Source of the DNA: Xenoacremonium recifei
Taxonomy: Eukaryota > Ascomycota > Sordariomycetes > Hypocreales > Nectriaceae
Assembly (NCBI GenBank): GCA_012184525.1
Contig: WOFQ01000079.1
Span: 29,620 to 93,619 of the forward strand
Direction: 5' to 3'
Length of the DNA: 64,000 nucleotides
Below the pieces are notes generated by a model, which saw only the letters and a program-made list of their open reading frames with translations, searched no databases and was not told the origin of the DNA. Of the stretch, positions 1 through 11,595 are shown piece after piece. The translations under genes were made by a program, and so were the position numbers. How positions within the stretch are numbered: position 1 is the stretch's first letter; every line of letters starts with the position of its first letter.

Positions 1-855
1 TGGGCATGAAGCTATTCGTTAGCGGGCGGACGGAAATGCCATTTTCAAGCAGTGGATCGTTGTGTTTCTGGCCTCTACTCTGTAGGATTCGGAATCTTTT
101 AGCCACACTTTAGGAACCGGCGGTTGCCTCCCACGTCTTAGTGGACACGGCTGTCTTGGCAATTCTCGGATGCTTGGCGCGTCACGGTCACCTTGGTCTT
201 TTGCATCTAGCGCATAAGGCCAAGAACGGCATTTACGTTCAGAGAGAACCAAGTGGATAATGCTGGAGTAGAATTGGGCCGAGATCGGACAAAAACGGGA
301 CGAGAACCTTCGAAAGTAACCTAGATAATATTACGCAGCTTGGCAAAGCGTTATTTTCTAGATATGCCAAGAAAACGGACCGCTTCTCGAAGAACTCAAT
401 CTTTTACAGAGGCCAGGCTTGCGGGCACGACTATAGTGCCGTCCCTATTCAACCCATTCACCCCAGTTACCCCACCCCTACCCCATCACTCCGCACTCCA
501 AAACGACGGGGAAAAGTTGGTTCAACGTCTGTGTGTTATTTCTTGGCCCCGGGGAGTTTAGGAAGAGGTCTTTTGCTTCGGAGAGTCAGTCACGTCAAAG
601 ATGTTGGGCAATTCATCGACTTAGATCCCCATGGGGAATCGGATGAGTGAGGCAGAGGGCAACCCGAAGACAGCCAGCAACTACAAATTGACCCCATACC
701 CATCTCAAAGATCATTTCTTATTTTCCCTCTATACCTTTAAGACAGTCTGGGGCCTTCGATATTTAACCAAGCTCCCTGAATCCCATCTCAAGCTTTGAG
801 TGCCCTCGCCCGCTCTTTTCAAGATCTTGCCCGCTCTCTACGCTTCCCTGTCAAT
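1..855. other. Upstream region, no gene seen
   Basis: I see no convincing coding sequence here. The last ~150 bases before the MFS transporter start are pyrimidine-rich with a purine-containing ATG context, as expected for a fungal promoter and 5' UTR. Short open frames in this stretch start at non-ATG codons and resemble nothing I know. Confidence 0.5.
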
Positions 856-2560
856 ATGGCCGCTGCTAGCTATGACGATAAGTTAGCCGCCAATCGGGAT
901 GCTGAGCCACGGGTTTTCGAAGACGAAACCACTGAGAAGCCTATCCCCATGGTCCATAAGGTTGATTACTCTGGTGCCCATGAGAAAACTGACCCCAAGG
1001 AGATTGCGCTCGTCAAGAAGCTCGACAGATGGATGATGGTAAGAGGCCTCGGTTAATCTTGTTACCTTCTCATCCTAACATCGTCAGCCAATGCTATGGA
1101 GTATGTATTGGCTTAACTACCTTGATCGCAACGCCATCGCACTGGCCCGTCTCAACACTCTGGAAGCGGATTTGAGTTTGACAGACACTCGTGAGTGATT
1201 TCTCTATAAGTGATCCCAGGTGTGTCCTAACTTCATACATTGTAATTATACTCACTATTATTGTGCCTTCCCTAGAGTACCAGACCTGCGTCTCCATTCT
1301 CTTCGTTGGGTACATCATCGGCCAAGTGCCGTCTAATATGTTCCTCACTAGAACTCGCCCAAGCCGGTATATGGTATGATGGCAAGAAAGCCCTGATATG
1401 GTCATTCGGGACTAACAAACCACTAACAGGGCACCATGATGATGCTTTGGGCTGTAGTCAGTGCTCTTACTGCTGTCTCTAAGAACTTCACTGGCCTGCT
1501 CCTGACTCGCTTCTTTCTGGGCATCACTGAGGCCCCGTATTATCCCGGTGCTGTCTACCTCATTTCAATCTTCTATACTCGCAAGGAAGTGGCCACACGT
1601 ATTGCCATCTTGTACACTGGTAACATTCTCGCCACTGCATTTGCAGGGCTTATAGCTGCTGGTGTCTTTCACGGCATGGACGGCCTTGCAGGTATTGCTG
1701 GCTGGAAGTGGCTCTTTATTCTTCAAGGGGCTGTTACTTTTCTTATTGCAGTCCTTGGCTACTTCATCCTGCCAGACTTCCCCCTGACTACGCGCTGGCT
1801 AACTGAAGAAGAGCGTAACCTTGCATATAATCGCATGGAGCTCGACACAGTAGCTAACAAGGGTGAGACGAGCACGTTACAGGGTCTCAAGCAGGCTGCT
1901 TGTGATCCTCTAGTTTGGATTTTCTGCTTCATGGCACATATGCATCTTGCAGCGAATGGTTTCAAGAACTTTGTAAGCCATTTTTGCCTAACTTCTTCGA
2001 TCTTAGATACTGACGATTTGAAGTTTCCCTCTGTTGTTAAGACCCTCGGTTTTAATACTACTATCACCCTTGTCCTTACATGTCCTCCATATCTGATTGC
2101 TGGTGCCAGCACTATTATCGTCTCGTATATGTCAGGAAGGTTTAATGAGCGAACCTGGCACATTACGGGGTCAAAGGCTGTTGCTGTAATCGGGTTCGTC
2201 GTCGCGCCCGCTGTTTCCAGCACCGCAGCGCGATATGTTGCCATGGTCATCTTCACCATCGGCACCTATGCGGTTAATTCTCTGATCCTCGGCTGGTGCG
2301 GCTCCGTCTGCGGTCAGACTAAGGAGAAGAAGGCTGTTGCTATTTCAATGGTGACTATGATCATGAACATCTCATTCATCTGGACGCCGTACCTCTGGCG
2401 GAGCCAGGATGAGCCCCGCTACGTGCCAGCCATGGCTTCCAGCGCCTCCTTCAGTATTGCAACTGCTGCGCTTGCTTGGTTGGCTAAATTTCTCCTGAGA
2501 AGACGCAATGTCAAACTCCGCGCCCTAGACGACGAGACGACTGCGTTTTATGTTTATTGA
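856..2560 (+). CDS. MFS transporter, allantoate permease (anion:cation symporter) type
   Basis: This is a plasma-membrane major facilitator protein of the Dal5/Tna1-like family, whose members take up allantoate, nicotinate, pantothenate, biotin and similar organic anions. Five exons were deduced: 856-1038, 1088-1190, 1276-1373, 1430-1972 and 2024-2560. They give 487 residues, close to the family's usual 480-520. The fourth intron is only 51 nt, has no stop and is a multiple of three, so an unspliced reading would wrongly insert 17 residues. Family signatures are visible: LDRNAIALARLN after the first helix, the FLGITEAPYYPG segment near helix 4, and GWKWLFILQG before helix 6. The hydrophilic N-terminus (~60 residues) and the central loop after FPLTTRWLTEEE fit. 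Seen: fold and signatures. Known: the family transports carboxylates. Inferred: substrate unknown, possibly linked to the nitrogen-scavenging genes further right. Confidence 0.93.
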
Positions 2561-4047
2561 GAACGACGAGGATTCTGTTTATGGGGATTGGCCTACTGGC
2601 AAACAGTTGTTGGTAGACATGTGCATCTATCCCGTAGTGGATAACTACCAAAACCATCAACGTCCGTTGGCTATCTTACTGGAATACCAGGATAGGTATT
2701 AACTTGCCTGTAAGAACAGTACCTTCTTGTGGTAGATTCCATTCAAGATGGACGTAACCGAACAGGGAAAAATTGAATAAATATCAACATTGATTGGCTC
2801 GAACTCAATAGGATGTGCAAACCACCTTGAGTTCCAGCGTTATTGAGAACCCTCAATCAATTAATAGGGGCAAGGCAGACGGGTATCAACACAGAGGCAC
2901 CAACCTAGACACTTCCTCCATCGCCGATGTTGGCAAGCAGAAAAGAAAATATTCAGATTAATGTTCACATGGAGAACAAAGCAGTGTCAAAATGGGCGCC
3001 CGCGTCGACCGAGGTCATTATAATACTCTGTGTACTTTTATTATGCGAGGTTTTTAGTGATATTCAAGGTTTTGATTTCCACAATGTAGAAGTCGTTGCA
3101 TGCTTAGAGTTCAGCAATTCTCAAACAGATATGCATCGAAAAATCCTAACGCCAAGAGAATTTATTCAGCGCAAGGACTTTTCAGCTAAAGTTTAGATTA
3201 GGGCTTATCAAATCCAACTGCGTTCATGTTTGCCACGGTTTGCGCTGATTGGTAATTACATATTTCTTGGGGTACAATCCCAAATATAATCAAGTTTTCG
3301 TAAGATTTCGTAAAACTTGAAGGACAATTCAAAATACTGTGAGTATTTCTAAATGAAAAAAGGTATTAACCTTAATCATTAAATAGCTATTCGAACAACC
3401 TCCCATGTTTTCATCTTCCTAATGTTCTAATTGTTGTTGCCACTTTGCATCAGACGAATCCGACCCATGAGCGATGTAGATGCCGTAAGCCCATGTCATC
3501 CATCCCGGCTCTTTCCAAACCTTTTCTTCAAAAGTTGGAATGCTTAGGTCACTTCAAAATGTTTAAATCGTAATACCATGGGCCTCAATATGTAGTATAA
3601 CGCCCAATAATCATTGTCAAGATTAATTTGGAGTCTGTGCTTCTGGAACGAGAACAAGTGATGTGCTATCCTGTATTCGTTATACATTTTTTTGGCGCTC
3701 ACTGTATTCATCGTTTCTCCTTTTTGTTCATCGTAACATAGGGGATGAGCCTATTGCCTTTGATGCATTCAAACCTTTACCGGAGAGTTCCGCTGAGTAA
3801 GGAAAGGTTATTCATGAAGAAATATCCAGATAGGTATCAAAGACTTCTTCGGAAGAGGAGTTTTCTCTTTGGATTCAAGGATTCAATGGCAGGTAATGTG
3901 GGAACAACGAGGCCAGCAACTGATACATATAGAATTTAAATTACCAGTATCTTTCTTGAACCAATAGTTGTTTGATTTTGACATGACCCTTTCGCTGCAG
4001 GTTCTATTCTCTATTGAAAGCTGTGTTTCATAGCTTCCACTCAGATC
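2561..4047. other. Intergenic stretch, no gene seen
   Basis: About 1.5 kb of moderately AT-rich DNA between the transporter and the thioredoxin-like gene. An 89-codon ATG frame at 2927-3196 and a 64-codon frame near 3745 have no family resemblance, so I treat them as chance. A small inverted repeat, CAAGTTTT/AAAACTTG, sits at 3291-3318. Confidence 0.5.
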
Positions 4048-4434
4048 CTAGGATATCAGGGTTTTCAGTGCCGACTCGTTTTGGCTTTCGACATCCCCCA
4101 AACGAGCAACCTCCTTGCCCTAGAAACTAAAGGTTAGTTCTGTACAACTCCTTGACAAGATGAGATTTACCTCTTCCATCCTCACAACAGTTGGGACACC
4201 TTGAATATTGTATGGCTTGTTTCGATACTTGTTTCGTCGGTTTCCCTTCCATTCCGAGAACGAACCTACGCGGACAAGATATGCAGAGGGGCCCGAGTCT
4301 CGTCCAAAGACACTATTGAGAGCTGGAAGAGCATCGACACAATCAGGACACCAAGGGGGCTCCCCAGATGCAAAATAAACAACATAGTGAGTGTTCTTTG
4401 TTGACGGAGGAGCTTCGGAGTCAATTAGAGGCAT
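4048..4434 (-). CDS. Small thioredoxin-fold protein (TXNDC17/DUF953-like)
   Basis: Predicted 111-residue cytosolic protein of the TRP14/TXNDC17 family (DUF953), which act as disulfide reductases in place of classical thioredoxin. Two exons, 4171-4434 and 4048-4119, flank a 51-nt intron (4120-4170). I chose the acceptor at TTTCTAG because it restores a continuous frame ending in a natural stop. The earlier CTTTAG acceptor gives an unlikely tail. The redox site is WCPDC at residues 28-32, preceded by the strand YVVYFASGEPP, which is the family form rather than WCGPC. The cis-proline motif GVPTVV lies at 79-84 and a C-terminal helix follows. The start at 4434 is the first ATG before the conserved strand. 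The length matches family members of roughly 110-125 residues. Alternative: any other small thioredoxin-like protein. Confidence 0.88.
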
Positions 4435-5019
4435 TTTCCGACAATAATGAGGGGAAAAGGTAAAGATTGAGTAGCGAGGCGGAAGGCCGAGGAGGGCGAG
4501 GGGGTGGGAGGGGAAGAAAATTGAGTAGGAGGAGAAGAAATGAACAAAAGGTTTGGAGGGAGTCTTGAGAAAGCTACGTGAGACTCGAAATAAACGATAC
4601 TTCAGTATATCATCTGATTCGAATGGTGAAGTGCTGCTGTGCAAAAAGTCCCTCATCAGTCCCAAAATGCTCCACTGAAAACCCGAGGGTGGGGTTCAGG
4701 GTAGTTTTCAGACTAAAATGGCGAGCACGGTCAAGACTCAAACTCTAACAGAAGAAAACCCTCCACGATACCCGCGTGCCCTTTAGCCGTTTCCTTCTCT
4801 TTCTATTCCTCGGTCGCCTTGAAAATAAACGGACTCCATAATTTCATAATTTCAACTCTGTTGACTTTGCATAGAAAACTTGTGGAACCCAGGAACAGTA
4901 TTCTCGGGTTGGTAGCTTCACAGACATTGAGGTGTGTTAACTCTATTGACGAGAACAACGATTAGACCGACGAGCCTATGGATTCATGTAAGATATCTAT
5001 GCCATGCTCAAGTAACACC
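4435..5019. other. Intergenic, promoter side of the thioredoxin-like gene
   Basis: This stretch lies upstream of the thioredoxin-like gene and downstream of the HET gene. Its first ~120 bases contain purine-rich tracts on the + strand, meaning pyrimidine-rich on the transcribed strand, typical of fungal promoters. No gene is visible. Confidence 0.45.
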
Positions 5020-7260
5020 CTATAAGATGTCGATCTTTCCAACCACTTCTGAATCAATTGCCTCTCCGTACATGACGCCCTCAACATAGCACTCACTAAT
5101 GACAACCCAGCCTAAACCCAATTTCCTCAGGATAAGCGGCGTAGAGCAGCCAACGAGTACCGCGATACTATCTCCAACCTTTGCCCCCGCTGCCCCGAGC
5201 CCAATCCTACCATTCTTTGTGCCCATCAGACGCCTCCACGCCAAAACATCCACAGCCCACGAGTAGGCCTCGAGCTGGATTTTGGTTACGTCGTATTGTT
5301 TCGTTCGTATTTTCTCCCACCAATGACGATTTTTATTTGGGCCAAATATAATTTGTTCGAGAGTGTAGCCGCATAAGTTTAGCTTCGAATTTCTTGCCAT
5401 CAGGAGTTCCAGCCCAAAGCCGTGCGTGTGGATGTTGGCGATTCCCTGCTGCCATATATCAGGTTCCAGCAACCAGGAATACTCCTGAGGGGCACTTTCG
5501 GTACCCTCTGCATTTGTATTTGTTACAAGAGTTCTCCAGAGAGCGACCCGTGTCTTCTTGAGATCACCGTACGCATTGCAATGGAGTGTGGCATCTCCAT
5601 TCATGGGGTAGTTACCATCCACTTCTTCCCAGTGAAACGCACCTAATGAGTGGATGGTATCTAATATCACACCTCTAACTTGAATACCCAAGCCAGAACA
5701 TATCGATACCGGTACGCTCGCTATTCCCGCCCCCCCTGCTCGATACTTTCGTCGAAATCGTACGGTTGGAAGAGGCTTGCAGGTCCAACAAACAGTCCAA
5801 GAGGGGAGATTGTGTGTGCATAGCATTGCAACCTGTTGTTTCCGGCTGAGTTTCGACATTTGCTTTGTGGTCCATGGACGGCCCTTGACATCGCAAGGCC
5901 GTCCAATGAGAGGCTGTCTCTCAGCAGGTATAAATGCGTCAGTCCCCGCATACCTAGACGCCAATCGCAAAGCATCAAGACTTCCAGATGTCAGAAGCTT
6001 CATGGAAAAGTCGATGTATAGCTTGCGGAGCGGCAAGGTATAGTCAGGTAGGATAACAACTCGATCGGCTACCGCTTTGATGCCGAGAACCCCGTACACT
6101 CTGTCTTTCTCTTCTGTGACATTTGCGTCTCGGCATAAGGCCAATATATCAATCAGGTCTTTAGCATCGCCGAGGCCACCTTCAAGCCGCTGTTTCTGCT
6201 GGATTTGCATCATGGCTATAGGCATTTTCCACATTCTCTCGCCGGCCCAATCTCCTTCTGTAAGACGTCTCCCACGCCCTACCTCAAAGGATGGGCTCCC
6301 AAGGGTTCTCGCCTGGTAACTGTTGATGATGGCGTGGCCGAATCTAGCCTCATCCGCGGAATTCAGAGCAGAGGCATCACAGATGGAAGCCCATGGAAGG
6401 CCCCTGCTGCCCAAAAGAACGGGGGTATGCTGTCGCCCCATCGCCACTTCTTGTAGTACCCATATACGTCGCCAGTACGGGTTGGTGAAAAAGTCAAATA
6501 GGGCTTTGTAGACAACCTTACGCAGCCTCGACTTATACCTCGGCCATGCGATGAACAGAGGTCGTGCATCAAGCATCTTAGTTTCTCGATAAAAATTCTC
6601 GAGCGGCACACTCTGGGTAGATCTCTGTGCCAACCAGTCGAGGGCGGTTAGTGCTAGCAGGCTTTCGTCTGTTCCCATGCCAAGCCAGATGACAACCTGC
6701 CATGCAGATTGGTAGATATCTCGCATTCGAGCGACTTGCTGGCCACGCTCTATCAGGTCCGCCTGATTGATACAGAGAGCATCTGCCCAGACCTTGAAAC
6801 CTTGGCGAACTCGTAGGGAGCAGCGGAGTTGGCGCAGAGCGTAATACAAATTCGGCATAATAGAGACCTGAACACCATCAAGTGTTATTGTCTTGACATT
6901 CTCTTTCGCTCCCCAGACGTAGGACAGGGCCACGAAATCACCCCACTCATGCCTCCAACGAAGTTGATCATCGTCATTCGGCGGTAAAGCGGTATTTCTA
7001 AGCGCATTTGTTTCGGCAGAAGGGTCTATGCCATCCTGGAATATTATACTCGAATTATAGGGGAGCAAGACCTCTGGCCATACACTGTCTTGACCCTTAA
7101 ACCAAGCCCCGGAAGAGGCATCTTCTGTCAACGGTTTAAGACACACGTGCTCTAGAGAACAAACGATAGGTGCAGAGTCCTCTATCTGGCTGTCGGCGCA
7201 TTCGATCGTAAGAAGCCTTATCTCGTAACGTTTCAGAGGCAGGTAACGATAAGTAGACAT
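5020..7260 (-). CDS. Heterokaryon-incompatibility (HET) domain protein
   Basis: Single-exon gene for 746 residues. HET-domain proteins trigger regulated cell death when incompatible fungal individuals fuse. The domain begins about residue 109 with FVALSYVWG, continues with ITLDGVQVSIMPNLYYALR, then WADALCINQ at 158-166, and RDIYQSAWQVVIWLG at 180-194. All four blocks are diagnostic of PF06985. The C-terminal segment GDSIAVLVGCSTPLILRK through ECYVEGVMYGEA is the usual tail of such proteins, so the gene appears full length and undamaged. A longer open frame runs to 7314 but lacks an ATG there, so the ATG at 7260 is used. No NACHT, WD40 or ankyrin partner domain is visible. The specificity partner is unknown. 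Such genes are commonly numerous and polymorphic. Confidence 0.93.
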   Translation of the reverse strand: MSTYRYLPLKRYEIRLLTIECADSQIEDSAPIVCSLEHVCLKPLTEDASSGAWFKGQDSVWPEVLLPYNSSIIFQDGIDPSAETNALRNTALPPNDDDQLRWRHEWGDFVALSYVWGAKENVKTITLDGVQVSIMPNLYYALRQLRCSLRVRQGFKVWADALCINQADLIERGQQVARMRDIYQSAWQVVIWLGMGTDESLLALTALDWLAQRSTQSVPLENFYRETKMLDARPLFIAWPRYKSRLRKVVYKALFDFFTNPYWRRIWVLQEVAMGRQHTPVLLGSRGLPWASICDASALNSADEARFGHAIINSYQARTLGSPSFEVGRGRRLTEGDWAGERMWKMPIAMMQIQQKQRLEGGLGDAKDLIDILALCRDANVTEEKDRVYGVLGIKAVADRVVILPDYTLPLRKLYIDFSMKLLTSGSLDALRLASRYAGTDAFIPAERQPLIGRPCDVKGRPWTTKQMSKLSRKQQVAMLCTHNLPSWTVCWTCKPLPTVRFRRKYRAGGAGIASVPVSICSGLGIQVRGVILDTIHSLGAFHWEEVDGNYPMNGDATLHCNAYGDLKKTRVALWRTLVTNTNAEGTESAPQEYSWLLEPDIWQQGIANIHTHGFGLELLMARNSKLNLCGYTLEQIIFGPNKNRHWWEKIRTKQYDVTKIQLEAYSWAVDVLAWRRLMGTKNGRIGLGAAGAKVGDSIAVLVGCSTPLILRKLGLGWVVISECYVEGVMYGEAIDSEVVGKIDIL

Positions 7261-8457
7261 GGAGGGAGGCGGCCTACGATGAAACAAGATGGATATTAAA
7301 AGAAGGCTGGCCAACCAATATTACAGCGGGGGATTTGCCTTATAAATATCGCCTGCGACACTCGGCACTCGGGCCGGCATATTTCCGCCACCCTCGTCAC
7401 GTACATGGGAGCTTCTCTGGCGAATGAGAACCGCTTTCTAACCGCTCAGTCCCCCTTGTAGATACTGCGATTCTGATTGGATCGCTACTTGTAACAATCG
7501 GATTAAGCCAAGGATTTAACCTCCATCGGGCAGTTTTCTTTACAGGTCGTGCGTCTGCTTTCTCCGTATATCATTGACCTCCAATAAATGATGAAGAAGA
7601 TGATTCACTCCGTGGTACGTTGAACCGCATTGAGAGAATATCGATTGGGGAGGCGCACTCTGAAAGAATTCTGCTCTCTGAATCGTTAAATAAATCCAAG
7701 ACAGCATCCGTCAATTAGCAAAATGGTCAGACATACAGTCTGGACAGTAGAGGCACAAAATTTTTAAAGGACGAATTCTCCCACAACAAAATCCAGGCCT
7801 ATCCGGATCGATACTAGAGATTGATATCTAGGGTTCCAATTTCATAGTTCGAATTAACTCACGGTGCCTCCCACATGGAAGAGGCCTTTGTATACAGACG
7901 GGCGACCCTAATTGACTTTCCAACAAGAGAGTGTTTACAAATTTCCACTTCGGACCTGAAACTGAAAAAAACGTCCTCCGGAGTCTGTTTGCCCTATTTA
8001 GTTATTGCGGATGCTCATTTCAAACAGCAAGCAATGAAATCTTTTTAATATTAGACTTAGTCTTATGTGTGAAGAGATTGCAATTGCAAATTACCCCAAG
8101 TAACCTGATATGGACCCAGGACGCGATATTATAATCTTCATGGTTATTTGCTAAAACATTCAAGTTGAAGGGAATGCCCAGAGCTATTCGAAGCCCCGTT
8201 AAGGCTCGTCATATGGCATATCTAATATGCATAATGCCCGGTCAATCAGATCTGTTTGACTGTTATATAGGGTATCTTCGGAAAGCCTCAGAATCAAGCC
8301 AGAGTAGATATGATAAGAAAAAGGCTGATCAATAAGGTGACCACACGAATACATAGGGCTTTTATTAGAGAGGTACAATGAACAAGTCTACGCGACACCC
8401 ATTTTTGTGAAAGATTCAGATACATATTGTAGTCTTATTTATTCCGTCAATCTCTTT
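7261..8457. other. Intergenic stretch, no gene seen
   Basis: About 1.2 kb between the HET gene start and the stop of the next gene, which is also on the minus strand. A 67-codon frame at 7931-8134 is the longest on the + strand and looks like chance. The part next to 7260 should hold the HET promoter. Confidence 0.45.
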
Positions 8458-9786
8458 TCACAGCCATCTGTGTATGAATGGTTCCCCCGGTAGAAATATT
8501 TGCACGGCGTCGTAGTCCTTGTGATAAACCTGCAGATATGAGCAGATAGAAGGGCATTCAATTCTGGCTCTTAGCCCGATCCACCATATGCTCCGCCCGG
8601 CTTTCTGGTACCATAGGTACAACAGTAAAAGCGCAACGGGATCTTTTTCTCTCAGTAAGAAGCCAAAGTTGTCGTCGATGCTTCGAATGAAGAGCTCCGT
8701 CTGGCCCACGGAGACCTCACTATCAGGAAGGTTCTGGATGTGAGATACTGCATGGGCTGTGTTAAAATATGCATTATTTGCTGGCGTAGACAACTCTTCA
8801 AGCTGACAGACTATTGCCAGAGCCGGTGGTATACCATCTATACCTTTGCCTGGCATGGGGGTATTCATTTCTGCATAAGTCTCTGCCATGATACGGAATA
8901 GACTGCTTGGTCGCAGCGGGTCCGTTACCTGCCACAGTGACATTTTGCCTTTGCTCATGCGCAGCCATTCTAGATTCGACGCTTCGGAAGGGTTTAGAGG
9001 CCAGGATTCCTCTGGCTTGGATGCATCAGGCGATGAGACTGCCAAGATAGTTAGAGCTGCTGCGGTGCCCCATATCGCATCCTTATCTTCTTCATTGACG
9101 GGCTCCATCAAGCGTTTGTTGAAGAGAGATGTGCTTTGAAACCAGTGGTAACACTCCTCCAAACTTCGCCGACCGCTAGATGAGTTGTTCACTGAGTGGT
9201 CATACGCAAAAGCCACACCTAAGGAAGCGTGCATTAAAAACGGATACTGGAAGCCAGCAGACAATCAGGGCGTTAACATCTCCTGGAGGATGGGTGGGGT
9301 TTGGTGGAGGCATGAAAAACTTACATTGAAAGCAAGTGTCAAGAGCTCACCATTGATTTTAGCCATATTGGGATCATCTGGACTTAATAGACTTCTTCCC
9401 AGGTATCGCATTATTAGATCTTGACATTTGGCGCTTAATTGATAGAACGACGATGCGCTTAATGTCCAGATAGCAGTGCTAACAGGAGGCTGCGGCTCTT
9501 CTTTTGGGAAAGTAGCAGCCTGCCCGATTGAATCGTCCACGACCGATTGTAGATCAGCTACATGAGACATGAAGTTGCATAACAGTCCAAATCCCTGACA
9601 TCTCCGGCATTGGGGTTTGTCCTCGTCGCACTAGGGTGGAAAGGGTTTGAATCAGCTAATTGGCAAACCCCCGTTGTCTCATCGCATCCACACCTTGATT
9701 TTTCTGAGTTTACAGTTCCGGCAACCGAATCTAGACCTTCGCAACCTCCTTTGTGGGTGCTGATGTTTTTGGCGAGTTGAAGTCAT
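8458..9786 (-). CDS. Zn2Cys6 transcription factor with Fungal_trans_2-like domain
   Basis: Nuclear DNA-binding regulator of 395 residues in three exons: 9694-9786, 9325-9630 and 8458-9246, with introns of 63 and 78 nt. All junctions keep frame. The Zn2Cys6 binuclear cluster spans residues 22-51 and is split by intron 1: CRNCKLRKIK is encoded before it, then C-x6-C-x2-C-x6-C after it. A basic stretch rich in Arg/Lys precedes the first Cys. The rest resembles the acidic-helical activation or regulatory domain of sterol-uptake and cluster regulators, with FLMHASLGVAFAYDH as the most family-like block. It is divergent from the MDR reductase gene, 382 bases apart, and may regulate it and the nitrilase/permease genes. 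That link is inference from position only. Confidence 0.9.
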
Positions 9787-10168
9787 ACTCAGGTTGTGCT
9801 GAGGTATTACGAGCTCTTAAAAAAATGAGCGGTTTTCTTTCCAACAAATGCCAATTGTCAAGCGCAGTTTCAGATCGTCAAATATTCTCGTACTAAATTC
9901 CCGCACTAACCTTCTTTCGGATACACAGCTTCTCGCGCTAACTGACAATCGGCTCCAACAGTCAATGATTGGCAGACCAAGAAACGCACCCTCGTGTATA
10001 ATACCATCACTTGCGAGATCAGTACGTAGACTTCCAGGGAAAAGGGCAAGCATAAATGAGAGGCCGTCCCTCGAATTGATATGCAAAATATCTTTGCTTC
10101 TCTCATTTACTTCATCAAAGAACTTATCGTAAACGCTAAAGCAAAGTCAACTCGCCGCTAAAATCACA
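9787..10168. promoter_or_regulatory. Divergent promoter: Zn2Cys6 regulator / MDR reductase
   Basis: A 382-base spacer between two divergently transcribed genes, so it should contain both promoters. An HGATAR-type site for GATA nitrogen regulators (AreA/NIT2) is present on the minus strand at 10124-10129 (CGATAA). One such site is not statistically remarkable. Confidence 0.4.
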
Positions 10169-11338
10169 ATGTCCACACACTTAGCCGCCGTTTCTCCCTC
10201 TAAAGGTCAACCTTTCCAAGTACAAAGCCGGCTTACTCCAAAACCTGGGCCTGGAGAACTTCTAATTGCCGTTAAGGCTGTGGCGCTCAATCCGGCTGAT
10301 ATCCATATGCGCAACATGGGCCTCTTCATCCCAACGTATCCTACGGTCATCGGTTTCGATTTATCGGGGCTGGTCCTGGAAATTGGGGACAACGTCCCCA
10401 CAAGGGATACGGTCAATGAGAAGGATATATTTTTCCAGCCCGGTGTCACCCGTATAGCTGCATACACTGCCTCTTTCTGGAGATCCTACAATCCTGATTA
10501 CGGCGCCTTTCAGGAACGATGTCTCGTTCCTTGGCAACATGCCGTGCCTCTACCAGATGAGAGCATGTCTTGGAGTCGTGCAGCTACCTTGCCTGTATCT
10601 GTGGAAGTGCCCCTAAGTGCTTGGGATGCATTGAAGATTCCTCGGACGCTGGGCGCTGCTGTTTCAAATCCTGTTTCTGGCCCTTCAAGCAATGCTAGCA
10701 ATGCTGGGGATGGGAAGGTCGACAAACGCCAAGATGAAGCTCTTCTGGTATGGGGTGGTTCTTCAAGCGTCGGTACGATGGGTGTACAAAGCGCTCGGCT
10801 CTTGAAGGAGGATCCAGATTCATCAATCGCTGCTGTTTATGTAACATCAGGACCATCGAATGAGACCTATGTCCGCTCGCTAGGCGCAGATCGTGTCTTC
10901 GACTACAATGACCCAGGAGTAGTCAGTGCTATAGTTTCAGCGGCAAAGTCAGACGGTGTGATTATTCGGCATTGCTTTCTTGCCACAGGTCAGGTAGCAC
11001 AATGCCAGGCCGTTTTGAAAGCGTTCTTAGGCCACATCACAGGAGTCGACAGAAGCCAGGCGAAAATTGCGTCAGCTCCTATCCTTCCTGCAGATATGAA
11101 GGAGGTGAGTGGCGTCGAGACGGTCTTTGTGCAGCCATCAAGCATAGAAATGGAGAGATTGAACCAATTCCAGTATTGGCTGGGAACGTGGCTGAGGGAA
11201 AACTTGGCAAAGGGGGTTGTCAGACCAAGCCCCCAGCCAAAGGTCATTGGGAAAGGACTGGAGGCTATAAATCTGGGGTTGGATATACTTCTTCAAGGCG
11301 TTAGCTGTAGCAAATTGGTCGTTGAAATTGAGGTGTGA
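10169..11338 (+). CDS. Zinc-independent MDR oxidoreductase (enoyl-reductase/ToxD-like)
   Basis: Intronless gene for 389 residues in the medium-chain dehydrogenase/reductase superfamily. The GroES-like N-terminal half shows PGPGELLIAVKAVALNPADI at 26-45 and VIGFDLSGLVLEIG at 60-73. The Rossmann half starts with VWGGSSSVG near 194-202, the NADPH-binding glycine motif typical of trans-acting enoyl reductases and ToxD-like proteins. The catalytic zinc Cys/His pattern of alcohol dehydrogenases is absent, so NADPH-dependent reduction of a conjugated double bond or carbonyl is likely. A low-complexity Ser/Asn insert at about 165-189 sits between the halves. Fungal members often lie in secondary-metabolite clusters, but no polyketide or peptide synthase is present here. 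The exact substrate is unknown. Confidence 0.88.
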   Translation: MSTHLAAVSPSKGQPFQVQSRLTPKPGPGELLIAVKAVALNPADIHMRNMGLFIPTYPTVIGFDLSGLVLEIGDNVPTRDTVNEKDIFFQPGVTRIAAYTASFWRSYNPDYGAFQERCLVPWQHAVPLPDESMSWSRAATLPVSVEVPLSAWDALKIPRTLGAAVSNPVSGPSSNASNAGDGKVDKRQDEALLVWGGSSSVGTMGVQSARLLKEDPDSSIAAVYVTSGPSNETYVRSLGADRVFDYNDPGVVSAIVSAAKSDGVIIRHCFLATGQVAQCQAVLKAFLGHITGVDRSQAKIASAPILPADMKEVSGVETVFVQPSSIEMERLNQFQYWLGTWLRENLAKGVVRPSPQPKVIGKGLEAINLGLDILLQGVSCSKLVVEIEV

Positions 11339-11595
11339 GGATCTGAGTCACGCCATTATAACCCTGAACAAGGATACATCAGTGATCGATGACATAATGG
11401 GGAGTACTCACGCAGTAGTCAATCAATGAAATATTTGCACTTCGTAACTGATACTTTAACTACAAGGATGAAAGGAAAGTAATGTATTAGTCCATGGGAT
11501 GGCTTTTAATATATCAGGGTTAATAGCTCTTCCGTTAAGTATAGTCATACTATGAAGTGATCTTGAGCTTTTAGAAAAACTGGAAGTTATTTCTT
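11339..11595. other. Convergent spacer
   Basis: A 257-base spacer between the reductase and nitrilase stops. AT-rich, consistent with two 3' UTRs, and no other feature is seen. Confidence 0.4.

Noticed and set aside
1973..2023. Extra 17-residue insertion in the MFS transporter
   Set aside because: It is a stop-free 51-nt intron. Removing it restores the family sequence KNF-FPSVVKTLGF.
2927..3196. 89-codon ATG frame with a hydrophobic centre
   Set aside because: Lies alone in AT-rich DNA, no family resemblance, no flanking splice sites that extend it.
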